Translations under genes and position numbers: made by a program | In this document: piece after piece, positions 1-12,402 of the stretch | Position numbering within the stretch: position 1 is the stretch's first letter | Layout: every line of letters begins with the position of its first letter | NCBI GenBank assembly: GCA_949987565.1 | Contig: OX465104.1 | Location: forward strand, 25,445,757 to 25,509,756 | Origin: Luidia sarsii | Taxonomy: Eukaryota; Echinodermata; Asteroidea; Paxillosida; Luidiidae | DNA length: 64,000 nt | Reading direction: 5' to 3' | Notes under the pieces: model-generated | Told to the model about the DNA's origin: nothing | The model's database searches: none | The model's input: the letters and a program-made list of their open reading frames with translations, nothing else

Positions 1-75
1 GGCTGCATAGCTCAGATGGAAGAGCACTGGTACGTTAATCCAGAGGTCTCGGGTTCATGTAACGGTCCACTCAAA
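1..75 (+). repeat. tRNA-like dispersed repeat, cut by window edge
   Basis: The first 75 bases read like a tRNA-derived sequence. A-box-like 'TAGCTCAGATGG' lies at about 8-19, an anticodon-arm-like segment 'CTGG...CCAG' follows, and then a B-box-like 'GGGTTCATG'. The T-arm is decayed. It resembles the better-preserved minus-strand copy at 51826-51898. Read as a decayed dispersed repeat, not a working tRNA. Confidence 0.6.
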
Positions 76-125
76 GTTTTCTTTGCCAATTTTTCAAAGT
101 CAAATTGACTTGTTTTATCATCTTA

Positions 126-190
126 GGATTGGATATTCACATGGAAAGAGCACTGGTATGCAAAACCAGAGGTCTCGGGTTCAAGTGCTT
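126..190 (+). repeat. Second partial tRNA-like repeat copy
   Basis: The segment 'GGAAAGAGCACTGGTATGC' followed by 'AACCAGAGGTCTCGGGTTC' repeats the middle and B-box part of the copy at 1-75. The first half (A box) is largely lost. Two diverged copies lie side by side, in the same orientation. Confidence 0.5.
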
Positions 191-712
191 TGCCATTTTT
201 TTTATATTTGTTCAAAAAGTGACCAGTCAGTTTTTCAATTGTTTGTGTGACTCAACTTAAATCATGGCAAAAATGCTATTATAGTGCGTCAGATCTAAAT
301 GAGTTGAATATTACTTCTCAATGTCTTTTAGCGCGACAAACATGTACACATTATCAAAATGTTGTCACATTTAATATAAACCAAAACCTTTCATATCATT
401 TCAGTTATTAATTTTGCCAGGCACTGAGTATTGCATAAATAATTACAGAACTTCATAAATTTACAACAAATGACCTGTTTTCACTTTGGTGAAACATTAC
501 GGTTTGCTTGTATAATGTAATGTATTGATATTGCTTTTTCAAGGGCCCTATTTAGTTTGTCAAAAATAGTTAACTGTTGGTCAGCAAAAAGAGCATTTCT
601 GCAACTACATGTACAATACAATACTGGCAGCAAATATTCTGCAGCAAAGTGATTTCTATTAAATAAGACATGACATTGAAAGCTCACGTATGGCCATTTT
701 GTTTTTAATCGT
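191..712. other. Unassigned AT-rich DNA
   Basis: No repeat family, RNA gene or convincing coding segment was recognised. A 100-codon minus-strand frame crosses 481-783 but runs into the inverted-repeat element at 713-832, has no family signature and is not called. Confidence 0.4.
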
Positions 713-832
713 AGGCCGTGTCCAAAACAGGCTTCCAGTGCTACGGCTAGGGCTATTGTCTTGGCATCTCTGTGTATTTCCAATAGGAGAAGACCTATGC
801 CTAACTCTAGACGCCCGTTGCGGACACGGCCT
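713..832. mobile_element. Short non-autonomous DNA element (MITE-like) with 11-bp perfect TIRs
   Basis: The element begins 'AGGCCGTGTCC' (713-723) and ends 'GGACACGGCCT' (822-832), which are exact reverse complements. The 120-bp body has 'CTACGGCTAGGGCTATTG' and no coding capacity. This is the architecture of a miniature inverted-repeat element. I could not identify an unambiguous target-site duplication in the flanks, so the superfamily is left open. It interrupts a minus-strand frame that is otherwise open on both sides. Confidence 0.7.
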
Positions 833-1014
833 TATTCTGTTGTCTATCAAATTGCCAATAAGTTCATGTGGAACTCCAAGGCCTTGAGCAAACATCCCTT
901 CAGCTTTTACAAGCATGGACATCATTGCTTTTAATGAAGTATCCCAATGACTTTTGAAAGATTCTGAAAAGTCTTTCATAATTTTTATGAAAATTGCATG
1001 CATCAAACTAAAAG

Positions 1015-1119
1015 CGAGGCTATGGGCACTAGATTTCCAAGGTTCTTGTTGTTCCCCGCTGCTTTTTGATCTTTTCTTGAATTCACCGCCATCTTGGAAA
1101 TCTAGTGCTCATAGCCTCG
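1015..1119. repeat. 105-bp inverted repeat (MITE-like or palindromic element)
   Basis: The arm at 1015-1041 (start 'CGAGGCTATGGGCACTAG') is matched in reverse complement by 1093-1119 (end 'CTAGTGCTCATAGCCTCG') with a single mismatch over 27 bases. The central loop is about 51 bp. No coding content. Probably a small inverted-repeat element; a decayed fold-back element is the alternative. Confidence 0.6.
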
Positions 1120-1527
1120 TTATTGGCTGAATGCATAACATTTGCAGGAATATTAAGAAAGACCTTTTGCATCACAAGCACCCTGAGCTCAGAAATGCAA
1201 AGCAAGATTCTATTCCAAACCAGTCCTTACCTCAAGTCATCTTCACAGTATTTCCTATTAGCCTCATGCCATTACTTAGGAGTGTGTCTTCACTTCAATT
1301 GATTCAATCATAAGATGGCTGACAGCCCTGTCTGATCCACTCCATCAAGCCCAGGGCTCTCAAGTCTTCTGCCACATTCATCAGCTCCTAACTCCTCAAG
1401 TTCTTAAAAGATAGAGGGCCTGACCTTTCTCAAAGGTCCATTGAGAACAGTCCTGCTAGGCCCTCTAACCTTGCAGATTTATTGCGGGTCACTTCAGTCT
1501 GTGAGCAGTTTACAACAGTTTTTGTAT
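1120..1527. other. Unassigned DNA with a degenerate Penelope-end-like hairpin
   Basis: Mostly unrecognised. At about 1417-1465, 'AGAGGGCCTGACCTTTCTC' is followed after 20-odd bases by 'AGTCCTGCTAGGCCCTCT'. Together they can pair, and they echo the Penelope-like 3'-end signature seen at 53.9-60.2 kb, but the GAAACGTC core is missing. Confidence 0.35.
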
Positions 1528-1663
1528 TAACTTCATGCTCAAGTTATTGTTGGGAACTCAGGTCGGGTCAACGTCTAGTAGTTTCGCCACCTTCATCTTG
1601 CATTTGTTGGGGCCAACATCGTCTCCTGAGGGCAGGAAAATCAAACAAAATACAATGTCATGA
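1528..1663 (-). repeat. Diverged copy of the 'CAAGTTCTTGTCAGG...GGAAAATC' module
   Basis: The sequence 'CATGCTCAAGTTATTGTTGG', then 'TAGTAGTTTCGCCACCTTC', 'TTGCATTTGTTGG' and 'GGCAGGAAAATCAAAC' follows the same order as the module repeated more than a dozen times between 13.9 and 21.7 kb. In those copies the reverse strand joins onto Penelope-like coding sequence. Here it abuts the first purine minisatellite, just as the other copies do. It is the oldest-looking copy, with many substitutions. Confidence 0.6.
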
Positions 1664-3520
1664 TAAAGGCAGAGGTAAAAGCAGAGGCAGAAAGAGGAAC
1701 AGAGACAGAGAGAGAGGCAGGGACAGAGGCAGAGACAATGACAGAAGCAGAGGTAGAGACAGAAGCAGAAGCAGTGGCAGAGGCAGAGAGAGACAAAGGA
1801 AGAGGCAGAAGGAGGAGCAGAGGTAGAGACAGATACAGGCAATCGTAGTCAGAGGCAGACAGAGGCATAGAAACTAACAGATAAAGATCAAGAGGAAGAA
1901 ACAGAGGCAGAGAGAGACAGAGATAGAGACAGGAAAAATAAACACAATACACTGTTATGATGAAAGCATAAAAGCAGAGAGGCTGAGAAAGAGACAGAGA
2001 TAATGACAGAAGCAGAGACAGAGATAATGACAGAAGCAGAGACAGAGACAGACACAGACAGAGGCAGAGAAAGAGGCAGAGACAGACACAGAGGCATAGA
2101 CACTACAGATCAAGAGGGAGAGACAGAGATAGAGACAGGATAATTAAACACAATACACTGTTTTGAGCAGAGACAGAGGCAGAGTCAAAGACAGAGGCAG
2201 AGGCAGAAGCAGAAGCAGAGGTAGAGGAAGAGAAAGGCAAAGACAGAGATAGAGGCTGATGAAGAGACAGATGTAGAGAGTGGCAGAGAAAGAGACAGAG
2301 ACAGTTAGAGGCAGAGGCAGAGGAAGAGGCAGAGGAAGAGGAAGAGGCAGAGGTGGAGGTTGAGGCAGAAGCAAAGGCAGAGGCAGAGGAGGAGGCAGGG
2401 GAAGAGGATGGAGGCAGAGACAGAGATAGAGGCAGGAAAATGAAACACAATAAACGGTTATGATGAAAACAGAGGTAACAGCAGAGAGGCAAAGACAGAG
2501 ACAGAGGCAGAGTGTGAGGCTGAGGCAGAGAGAGGTAGAGGCAGCAGCAGAGGCAGAAACAGTGGCAAAGATAGAGGCAGAGGGACAGGCAGAGGCGGAG
2601 GCAGAGGCGGAGGCAGAGGTGGAGGCGGAGGCAAAGGTGGAGGCAGAGGTTGAAGCAAAAGCGAAGGCAGAGAGACAGGCAAAGGTAGAGACAGGCTGAG
2701 GCAGAGACAGAGATAGAGGCAGGAAAATGAAACACAATAAACTGTTAAGATGAAAACTGAGGTAACAGCAGAGAGGCAGAGACAGACAGAGGAAGAGTGT
2801 GAGGCTGAGGCAGAGAGAGGTAAAGGCAGCGGCAGAGGCAGAGACAGTGGCAAAGATAGAGGCAGAGGCAGAGACAGGCAGAGGTAGAGATAGAAGCAGA
2901 GGTACAGACAGAGGCAGAGGCAGAGACAGAGGCAGAGTGTGAGGCTGAGGCAGAGAGAGGCAGTGGCAGAGGAGGAGGCAGAGGCATAGCCACTAACATA
3001 TATAGATCAAGAGACAGGCAGAGAGAGAAAGAGAGAGACAAAGACAATGACAGAAGCAGAGACAGAAGCAAAAACAGATGCAGAGATAGAGGCAGAGATA
3101 GAGATAGAGGCAGGGACAGAGGGAGAGATAGAGACAGAAACAATGACAGAGGCAGATGCAGAGGATGAGGCAGAGGCAGAGACAAAGGTAGAGGCAGCGG
3201 CAGAGGCAGAGGGAGATAAACAAAACTTTGAAATGTATACCAAATTTGTCAGCTCATTGGAAGAGGAAAAGGCAGAGGCAGAGAGAGTGGCAGAGAAAGA
3301 GACAAAGACAATGACAGAAGCAGAGACAGATTCAGGGACAGAAGAAGAGATAGAGATAGAGACAGAGAAAATGACAGTAGCAGAGAAAGGTCGAGGCAGT
3401 GGCAGGGGAAGAGAAAGAGGCAGAGGCAGGAGCAGAGATAGAGGCAGGAAAATGAAACACAATATACGGCTAAGGCGAATGTGGAGGCAGAGATTGAGTC
3501 GGAAGCGAAGGCAGAGGCAG

Positions 3521-3842
3521 AGAGACAGGCAGAGGTAGAGACAGGCAGAGGTAGAGACAGGCAGAGGTAGAGACAGGCAGAGGCAGAGACAGGCAGAGGT
3601 AGAGACAGGCAGAGGCAGAGAGACAGGCAGAGGTAGAGACAGGCAGAGGTAGAGACAGGCAGAGGTAGAGACAGGCAGAGGTAGAGACAGGCAGAGGTAG
3701 AGAAAGGCAGAGGTAGAGACAGGCAGAGGTAGAGACAGGCAGAGGTAGAGAAAGGCAGAGGTATAGACAGGCAGAGGTAGAGACATGCAGAGGTAGAGAC
3801 AGGCAGAGGTAGAGACAGGCAGAGGTAGAGACAGGCAGAGGT
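3521..3842. repeat. 16-bp repeat block 1 (GTAGAGACAGGCAGAG)n
   Basis: Head-to-tail copies of the 16-mer GTAGAGACAGGCAGAG, about 20 copies. Three copies (48 bp) equal 16 codons, so the minus strand encodes a repeating 16-residue pattern in every frame. Variants include GAGAAAGG and one ATGCAG. Confidence 0.9.
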
Positions 3843-5387
3843 GGAGGCGGAGGCAGAGACAGAGATAGAGGCAGGAAAATGAAACAAAATAAACGGTAAA
3901 GACAGAGGCAGAGGTAGAGACAGAGGCAGAGGTAGAGGCAGAGGTAGAGACAGAGGCAGAGGTAAAGACAGAGGCAGAGGCGGAGGCAGAGGTGGAGGCA
4001 GGAGCGGAGGCAGAGGGAGAGGCAGAGGCAGAGATAGAGGCAGGAAAATCTCACACAATATACGGTTATGATGAAAACAGAGGTAAAGCAGAGAGGCAAA
4101 TAAAGAGACAGAGGCGGAGGTAGAGGCAAAGAGAGGTAGAGGCAAAGGCGGAGGTGAAAGCAGTGGCTGAGGCAGAGAGAGGCAGAGGTAGTGGAAGAGG
4201 AAGAGACAGAGGCAATGACAGAAACAGAGACAGAAGCAGAGACAGAGGCAGAGATAGCGGCAGGAAAATCAAACACAATACACTGTTAAATGAAAGCAGA
4301 GGTAAAAGCAGAGAGGGAAAGACAGAGACAGAGGCAGAGTGTGAGGCTAAGGTAGAGGCGGAGGCAGGGGCAGAAGCAGAGAGAGGCAGAAACAGAGGCA
4401 GAGGCAGAGACAGAGGCAGAGACAGTGGCAAAGACAGAGGCAGAGGGACAGGCAGAGGCGGAGGCAGAGGTGGAGGCGGAGGCAAAGGTGGAGGCACAGG
4501 TTGAGGCGGAAGCGAAGGCAGAGAGACAGGCAAAGGTAGAGACAGGCGGAGGCAGAGACAGAGATAGAGGCAGGAAAATGAAACACAATAAACTGTTAAG
4601 ATGAAAACTGAGGTAACAGCAGAGAGGCAGAGACAGAGACAGAGGAAGAGTGTGAGGCTGAGGCAGAGAGAGGTAAAGGCAGCGGCAGAGGCAGAGACAG
4701 TGGCAAAGATAGAGGCAGAGGCAGAGACAGGCAGAGGTAGAGATAGAAGCAGAGGTACAGACAGAGGCAGAGGCAGAAGCAGAGACAGAGGCAGAGTGTG
4801 AGGCTGAGGCAGAGAGAGGCAGTGGCAGAGGCAGAGGAGGAGGCAGAGGCATAGCCACTAACATATATAGATCAAGAGACAGGCAGAGAGAGAAAGAGAT
4901 AGACAAAGACAATGACAGAAGCAGAGACAGAAGCAAAAACAGATGCAGAGATAGAGGCAGAGATAGAGATAGAGGCAGGGACAGAGGGAGAGATAGAGAC
5001 AGAAACAATGACAGAGGCAGATGCAGAGGATGAGGCAGAGGCAGAGACAAAGGTAGAGGCAGCGGCAGAGGCAGAGGGAGATAAACAAAACTTTGAAATG
5101 TATACCAAATTTGTCAGCTCATTGGAAGAGGAAAAGGCAGAGGCAGAGAGAGTGGCAGAGAAAGAGACAAAGACAATGACAGAAGCAGAGACAGATTCAG
5201 GGACAGAAGAAGAGATAGAGATAGAGACAGAGAAAATGACAGTAGCAGAGAAAGGTTGAGGCAGTGGCAGGGGAAGAGAAAGAGGCAGAGGCAGAAGCAG
5301 AGATAGAGGCAGGAAAATGAAACACAATATACGGCTAAGGCGAATGTGGAGGCAGAGATTGAGTCGGAAGCGAAGGCAGAGGCAGAG

Positions 5388-5834
5388 AGACAGGCAGAGG
5401 TAGAGACAGGCAGAGGCAGAGAGACAGGCAGAGGTAGAGACAGGCAGAGGTAGAGACAGGCAGAGGTAGAGACAGGCAGAGGTAGAGACAGGCAGAGGTA
5501 GAGACAGGCAGAGGTAGAGACAGGCAGAGGTAGAGACAGGCAGAGGTAGAGACAGGCAGATGTAGAGAAAGGCAGAGGTAGAGACAGGCAGAGGTAGAGA
5601 CAGGCAGAGGTAGAGAAAGGCAGAGGTATAGAAAGGCAGAGGTAGAGACAGGCAGAGGTAGAGACAGGCAGAGGTAGATACAGGCACAGGTAGAGAAAGG
5701 CAGAGGTAGAGACAGGCAGAGGTAGAGACAGGCAGAGGTAGAGAAAGGCAGAGGTAGAGACAGGCACAGGTAGAGACAGGCACAGGTAGAGACAGGCACA
5801 GGTAGAGACAGGCAGAGGTAGAGACAGGCAGAGG
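5388..5834. repeat. 16-bp repeat block 2
   Basis: Same 16-mer as block 1, about 28 copies. New variants are GGCACAGGTAGAGACA (G-to-C change, CACAGG) clustered at the right end and single 'CAGATG' and 'GTATAGAAAGG' copies that also recur in blocks 3-5 at matching positions. Confidence 0.9.
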
Positions 5835-7368
5835 TGGAGGCGGAGGCAGAGACAGAGATAGAGGCAGGAAAATGAAACAAAATAAACGGTAAAGACAGAG
5901 GCAGAGGTAGAGACAGAGGCAGAGGTAGAGACAGAGGCAGAGGTAAAGACAGAGGCAGAGGCGGAGGCAGAGGTGGAGGCAGGAGCGGAGGCAGAGGGAG
6001 AGGCAGAGGCAGAGATAGAGGCAGGAAAATCTCACACAATATACGGTTATGATGAAAACAGAGGTAAAGCAGAGAGGCAAATAAAGAGACAGAGGCGGAG
6101 GTAGAGGCAAAGAGAGGTAGAGGCAAAGGCGGAGGTGAAAGCAGTGGCTGAGGCAGAGAGAGGCAGAGGTAGTGGAAGAGGAAGAGACAGAGGCAATGAC
6201 AGAAACAGAGACAGAAGCAGAGACAGAGGCAGAGATAGCGGCAGGAAAATCAAACACAATACACTGTTAAATGAAAGCAGAGGTAAAAGCAGAGAGGGAA
6301 AGACAGAGACAGAGGCAGAGTGTGAGGCTAAGGTAGAGGCGGAGGCAGGGGCAGAAGCAGAGAGAGGCAGAAACAGAGGCAGAGGCAGAGACAGAGGCAG
6401 AGACAGTGGCAAAGACAGAGGCAGAGGGACAGGCAGAGGCGGAGGCAGAGGTGGAGGCGGAGGCAAAGGTGGAGGCACAGGTTGAGGCGGAAGCAAAGGC
6501 AGAGAGACAGGCAAAGGTAGAGACAGGCGGAGGCAGAGACAGAGATAGAGGCAGGAAAATGAAACACAATAAACTGTTAAGATGAAAACTGAGGTAACAG
6601 CAGAGAGGCAGAGACAGAGACAGAGGAAGAGTGTGAGGCTGAGGCAGAGAGAGGTAAAGGCAGCGGCAGAGGCAGAGACAGTGGCAAAGATAGAGGCAGA
6701 GGCAGAGACAGGCAGAGGTAGAGATAGAAGCAGAGGTACAGACAGAGGCAGAGGCAGAAGCAGAGACAGAGGCAGAGTGTGAGGCTGAGGCAGAGAGAGG
6801 CAGTGGCAGAGGCAGAGGAGGAGGCAGAGGCATAGCCACTAACATATATAGATCAAGAGACAGGCAGAGAGAGAAAGAGATAGACAAAGACAATGACAGA
6901 AGCAGAGACAGAAGCAAAAACAGATGCAGAGATAGAGGCAGAGATAGAGATAGAGGCAGGGACAGAGGGAGAGATAGAGACAGAAACAATGACAGAGGCA
7001 GATGCAGAGGATGAGGCAGAGGCAGAGACAAAGGTAGAGGCAGCGGCAGAGGCAGAGGGAGATAAACAAAACTTTGAAATGTATACCAAATTTGTCAGCT
7101 CATTGGAAGAGGAAAAGGCAGAGGCAGAGAGAGTGGCAGAGAAAGAGACAAAGACAATGACAGAAGCAGAGACAGATTCAGGGACAGAAGAAGAGATAGA
7201 GATAGAGACAGAGAAAATGACAGTAGCAGAGAAAGGTTGAGGCAGTGGCAGGGGAAGAGAAAGAGGCAGAGGCAGAAGCAGAGATAGAGGCAGGAAAATG
7301 AAACACAATATACGGCTAAGGCGAATGTGGAGGCAGAGATTGAGTCGGAAGCGAAGGCAGAGGCAGAG

Positions 7369-7960
7369 AGACAGGCAGAGGTAGAGACAGGCAGAGGCAG
7401 AGAGACAGGCAGAGGTAGAGACAGGCAGAGGTAGAGACAGGCAGAGGTAGAGACAGGCAGAGGTAGAGACAGGCAGAGGTAGAGACAGGCAGAGGTAGAG
7501 ACAGGCAGAGGTAGAGACAGGCAGAGGTAGAGACAGGCAGATGTAGAGAAAGGCAGAGGTAGAGACAGGCAGAGGTAGAGACAGGCAGAGGTAGAGAAAG
7601 GCAGAGGTATAGAAAGGCAGAGGTAGAGACAGGCAGAGGTAGAGACAGGCAGAGGTAGAGACAGGCAGAGGTAGAGACAGGCAGAGGTAGAGACAGGCAG
7701 AGGTAGAGACAGGCAGAGGTAGAGACAGGCAGAGGTAGAGACAGGCACAGGTAGAGACAGGCACAGGTAGAGACAGGCACAGGTAGAGACAGGCACAGGT
7801 AGAGACAGGCACAGGTAGAGAAAGGCAGAGGTAGAGACAGGCAGAGGCAGAGACAGGCAGAGGTAGAGACAGGCAGAGGTAGAGACAGGCAGAGGTAGAG
7901 ACATGCAGAGGTAGAGACAGGCAGAGGTAGAGACAGGCAGAGGTAGAGACAGGCAGAGGT
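7369..7960. repeat. 16-bp repeat block 3
   Basis: Same 16-mer, about 37 copies. It shares the left-hand variant order with block 2 (CAGATG, then AGAAAGG, then GTATAGAAAGG), and then carries a run of five GGCACAGG copies. Confidence 0.9.
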
Positions 7961-8957
7961 GGAGGCGGAGGCAGAGACAGAGATAGAGGCAGGAAAATGA
8001 AACAAAATAAACGGTAAAGACAGAGGCAGAGGTAGAGACAGAGGCAGAGGTAGAGACAGAGGCAGAGGTAAAGACAGAGGCAGAGGCGGAGGCAGAGGTG
8101 GAGGCAGGAGCGGAGGCAGAGGGAGAGGCAGAGACAGAGATAGAGGCAGGAAAATGAAACACAATAAACTGTTAAGATGAAAACTGAGGTAACAGCAGAG
8201 AGGCAGAGACAGAGACAGAGGAAGAGTGTGAGGCTGAGGCAGAGAGAGGTAAAGGCAGCGGCAGAGGCAGAGACAGTGGCAAAGATAGAGGCAGAGGCAG
8301 AGACAGGCAGAGGTAGAGATAGAAGCAGAGGTACAGACAGAGGCAGAGGCAGAGACAGAGGCAGAGTGTGAGGCTGAGGCAGAGAGAGGCAGTGGCAGAG
8401 GCAGAGGAGGAGGCAGAGGCATAGCCACTAACATATATAGATCAAGAGACAGGCAGAGAGAGAAAGAGAGAGAAAAAGACAATGACAGAGGCAGAGACAG
8501 AAGCAAAAACAGATGCAGAGATAGAGGCAGAGATAGAGATAGAGGCAGGGACAGAGGGAGAGATAGAGACAGAAACAATGACAGAGGCAGATGCAGAGGA
8601 TGAGGCATAGGCAGAGACAAAGGTAGAGGCAGCGGCAGAGGCAGAGGGAGATAAACAAAACTTTGAAATGTATACCAAATTTGTCAGCTCATTGGAAGAG
8701 GAAAAGGCAGAGGCAGAGAGAGTGGCAGAGAAAGAGACAAAGACAATGACAGAAGCAGAGACAGATTCAGGGACAGAAGAAGAGATAGAGATAGAGACAG
8801 AGAAAATGACAGTAGCAGAGAAAGGTCGAGGCAGTGGCAGGGGAAGAGAAAGAGGCAGAGGCAGAAGCAGAGATAGAGGCAGGAAAATGAAACACAATAT
8901 ACGGCTAAGGCGAATGTGGAGGCAGAGGTTGAGTCGGAAGCGAAGGCAGAGGCAGAG

Positions 8958-9659
8958 AGACAGGCAGAGGTAGAGACAGGCAGAGGTAGAGACAGGCAGA
9001 GGTAGAGACAGGCAGAGGTAGAGACAGGCAGAGGTAGAGACAGGCAGAGGTAGAGACAGGCAGAGGTAGAGACAGGCAGAGGTAGAGACAGGCAGAGGTA
9101 GAGACAGGCAGAGGTAGAGACAGGCAGAGGTAGAGACAGGCAGAGGTAGAGACAGGCAGAGGTAGAGACAGGCAGAGGTAGAGACAGGCAGAGGTAGAGA
9201 CAGGCAGATGTAGAGAAAGGCAGAGGTAGAGACAGGCAGAGGTAGAGACAGGCAGAGGTAGAGAAAGGCAGAGGTATAGAAAGGCAGAGGTAGAGACAGG
9301 CAGAGGTAGAGACAGGCAGAGGTAGAGACAGGCAGAGGTAGAGACAGGCAGAGGTAGAGACAGGCAGAGGTAGAGACAGGCAGAGGTAGAGACAGGCAGA
9401 GGTAGAGACAGGCAGAGGTAGAGACAGGCAGAGGTAGAGACAGGCACAGGTAGAGACAGGCACAGGTAGAGACAGGCACAGGTAGAGACAGGCACAGGTA
9501 GAGACAGGCACAGGTAGAGAAAGGCAGAGGTAGAGACAGGCAGAGGCAGAGACAGGCAGAGGTAGAGACAGGCAGAGGTAGAGACAGGCAGAGGTAGAGA
9601 CATGCAGAGGTAGAGACAGGCAGAGGTAGAGACAGGCAGAGGTAGAGACAGGCAGAGGT
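8958..9659. repeat. 16-bp repeat block 4
   Basis: Same 16-mer, about 44 copies. The run of five GGCACAGG variants and the following GAGAAAGG and CATGCAGAGG markers match block 3. Growth relative to block 3 is in the left, homogeneous part. Confidence 0.9.
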
Positions 9660-10649
9660 GGAGGCGGAGGCAGAGACAGAGATAGAGGCAGGAAAATGTA
9701 ACAAAATAAACGGTAAAGACAGAGGCAGAGGTAGAGACAGAGGCAGAGGTAGAGACAGAGGCAGAGGTAAAGACAGAGGCAGAGGCGGAGGCAGAGGTGG
9801 AGGCAGGAGCGGAGGCAGAGGGAGAGGCAGAGACAGAGATAGAGGCAGGAAAATGAAACACAATAAACTGTTAAGATGAAAACTGAGGTAACAGCAGAGA
9901 GGCAGAGACAGAGACAGAGGAAGAGTGTGAGGCTGAGGCAGAGAGAGGTAAAGGCAGAGGCAGAGACAGTGGCAAAGATAGAGGCAGAGGCAGAGACAGG
10001 CAGAGGTAGAGATAGAAGCAGAGGTACAGACAGAGGCAGAGGCAGAGACAGAGGCAGAGTGTGAGGCTGAGGCAGAGAGAGGCAGTGGCAGAGGCAGAGG
10101 AGGAGGCAGAGGCATAGCCACTAACATATATAGATCAAGAGACAGGCAGAGAGAGAAAGAGAGAGAAAAAGACAATGACAGAGGCAGAGACAGAAGCAAA
10201 AACAGATGCAGAGATAGAGGCAGAGATAGAGATAGAGGCAGGGACAGAGGGAGAGATAGAGACAGAAACAATGACAGAGGCAGATGCAGAGGATGAGGCA
10301 GAGGCAGAGACAAAGGTAGAGGCAGCGGCAGAGGCAGAGGGAGATAAACAAAACTTTGAAATGTATACCAAATTTGTCAGCTCATTGGAAGAGGAAAAGG
10401 CAGAGGCAGAGAGAGTGGCAGAGAAAGAGACAAAGACAATGACAGAAGCAGAGACAGATTCAGGGACAGAAGAAGAGATAGAGATAGAGACAGAGAAAAT
10501 GACAGTAGCAGAGAAAGGTCGAGGCAGTGGCAGGGGAAGAGAAAGAGGCAGAGGCAGAAGCAGAGATAGAGGCAGGAAAATGAAACACAATATACGGCTA
10601 AGGCGAATGTGGAGGCAGAGGTTGAGTCGGAAGCGAAGGCAGAGGCAGA

Positions 10650-12402
10650 GAGACAGGCAGAGGTAGAGACAGGCAGAGGTAGAGACAGGCAGAGGTAGAG
10701 ACAGGCAGAGGTAGAGACAGGCAGAGGTAGAGACAGGCAGAGGTAGAGACAGGCAGATGTAGAGAAAGGCAGAGGTAGAGACAGGCAGAGGTAGAGACAG
10801 GCAGAGGTATAGAAAGGCAGAGGTAGAGACAGGCAGAGGTAGAGACAGGCAGAGGTAGAGACAGGCAGAGGTAGAGACAGGCAGAGGTAGAGACAGGCAG
10901 AGGTAGAGACAGGCACAGGTAGAGAGAGGCAGAGGTAGAGACAGGCACAGGTAGAGACAGGCAGAGGTAGAGAGAGGCAGAGGTAGAGACAGGCAGAGGT
11001 AGAGACAGGCAGAGGTAGAGACAGGCAGAGGTAGAGACAGGCAGAGGTAGTGACAGGCAGAGGCAGAGAGACAGGCAGAGGTAGAGAAAGGCAGAGGTAG
11101 AGACAGGCACAGGTAGAGACAGGCACAGGTAGAGACAGGCACAGGTAGAGACAGGCAGAGGTAGAGACAGGCAGAGGTAGAGACAGGCAGAGGTAGAGAC
11201 AGGCAGAGGTAGAGACAGGCACAGGAAGAGACAGGCACAGGTAGAGACAGGCAGAGGTAGAGACAGGCACAGGTAGAGACAGGCAGAGGTAGAGACAGGC
11301 AGAGGTAGAGACAGGCACAGGAAGAGACAGGCACAGGTAGAGAAAGGCAGAGGTAGAGACAGGCAGAGGCAGAGACAGGCACAGGTAGAGACAGGCAGAG
11401 GTAGAGACAGGCACAGGTAGAGACAGGCACAGGTAGAGACAGGCAGAGGTAGAGACAGGCAGATGTAGAGACAGGCAGAGGTAGTGACAGGCAGAGGTAG
11501 AGACAGGCAGAGGTAGTGACAGGCAGAGGTAGAGAGACAGGCAGAGGTAGAGACAGGCAGAGGTATAGACAGGCAGAGGTAGAGACAGGCAGAGGTAGAG
11601 ACAGGCACAGGTAGAGACAGGCAGAGGTAGAGACAGGCACAGGTAGAGACAGGCACAGGTAGAGACAGGCACAGGAAGAGACAGGCACAGGTAGAGAAAG
11701 GCAGAGGTAGAGACAGGCAGAGGTAGTGACAGGCAGAGGTAGAGAGACAGGCAGAGGTAGAGACAGGCAGAGGTATAGACAGGCAGAGGTAGAGACAGGC
11801 AGAGGTAGAGACAGGCACAGGTAGAGACAGGCAGAGGTAGAGACAGGCACAGGTAGAGACAGGCACAGGTAGAGACAGGCACAGGAAGAGACAGGCACAG
11901 GTAGAGAAAGGCAGAGGTAGAGACAGGCAGAGGCAGAGACAGGCACAGGTATAGACAGGCAGAGGTAGAGACAGGCAGAGGTAGAGACAGGCAGAGGTAG
12001 AGACAGGCAGAGGTAGAGACAGGCAGAGGTAGAGACAGGCAGAGGTAGAGACAGGCAGAGGTAGTGACAGGCAGAGGTAGAGACAGGCAGAGGTAGTGAC
12101 AGGCAGAGGTAGAGAGACAGGCAGAGGTAGAGACAGGCAGAGGTATAGACAGGCAGAGGTAGAGAAAGGCAGAGGTAGAGACAGGCAGAGGTAGAGACAG
12201 GCAGAGGTAGAGACAGGCAGAGGTAGAGACAGGCAGAGGTATAGACAGGCAGAGGTAGAGAAAGGCAGAGGTATAGACAGGCAGAGGTAGAGAAAGGCAG
12301 AGGTAGAGACAGGCAGAGGTAGAGACAGGCACAGGTAGAGACAGGCACAGGTAGAGACAGGCACAGGCAGAGAGACAGGCACAGGTAGAGACAGGCAGAG
12401 GT
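10650..12402. repeat. 16-bp repeat block 5, largest (1.75 kb)
   Basis: Same 16-mer, about 110 copies, the most expanded block. Many GGCACAGG, GGAAGAGACAGGC and GTAGTGACAGG variants form sub-blocks that are themselves repeated, for example 11500-11700, 11710-11900 and 12060-12150 share variant order. This is nested duplication within the minisatellite. Confidence 0.9.

Noticed and set aside
659..1006. 115-codon minus frame as a host gene
   Set aside because: It runs through the whole 120-bp inverted-repeat element, and no domain or splice support was seen.
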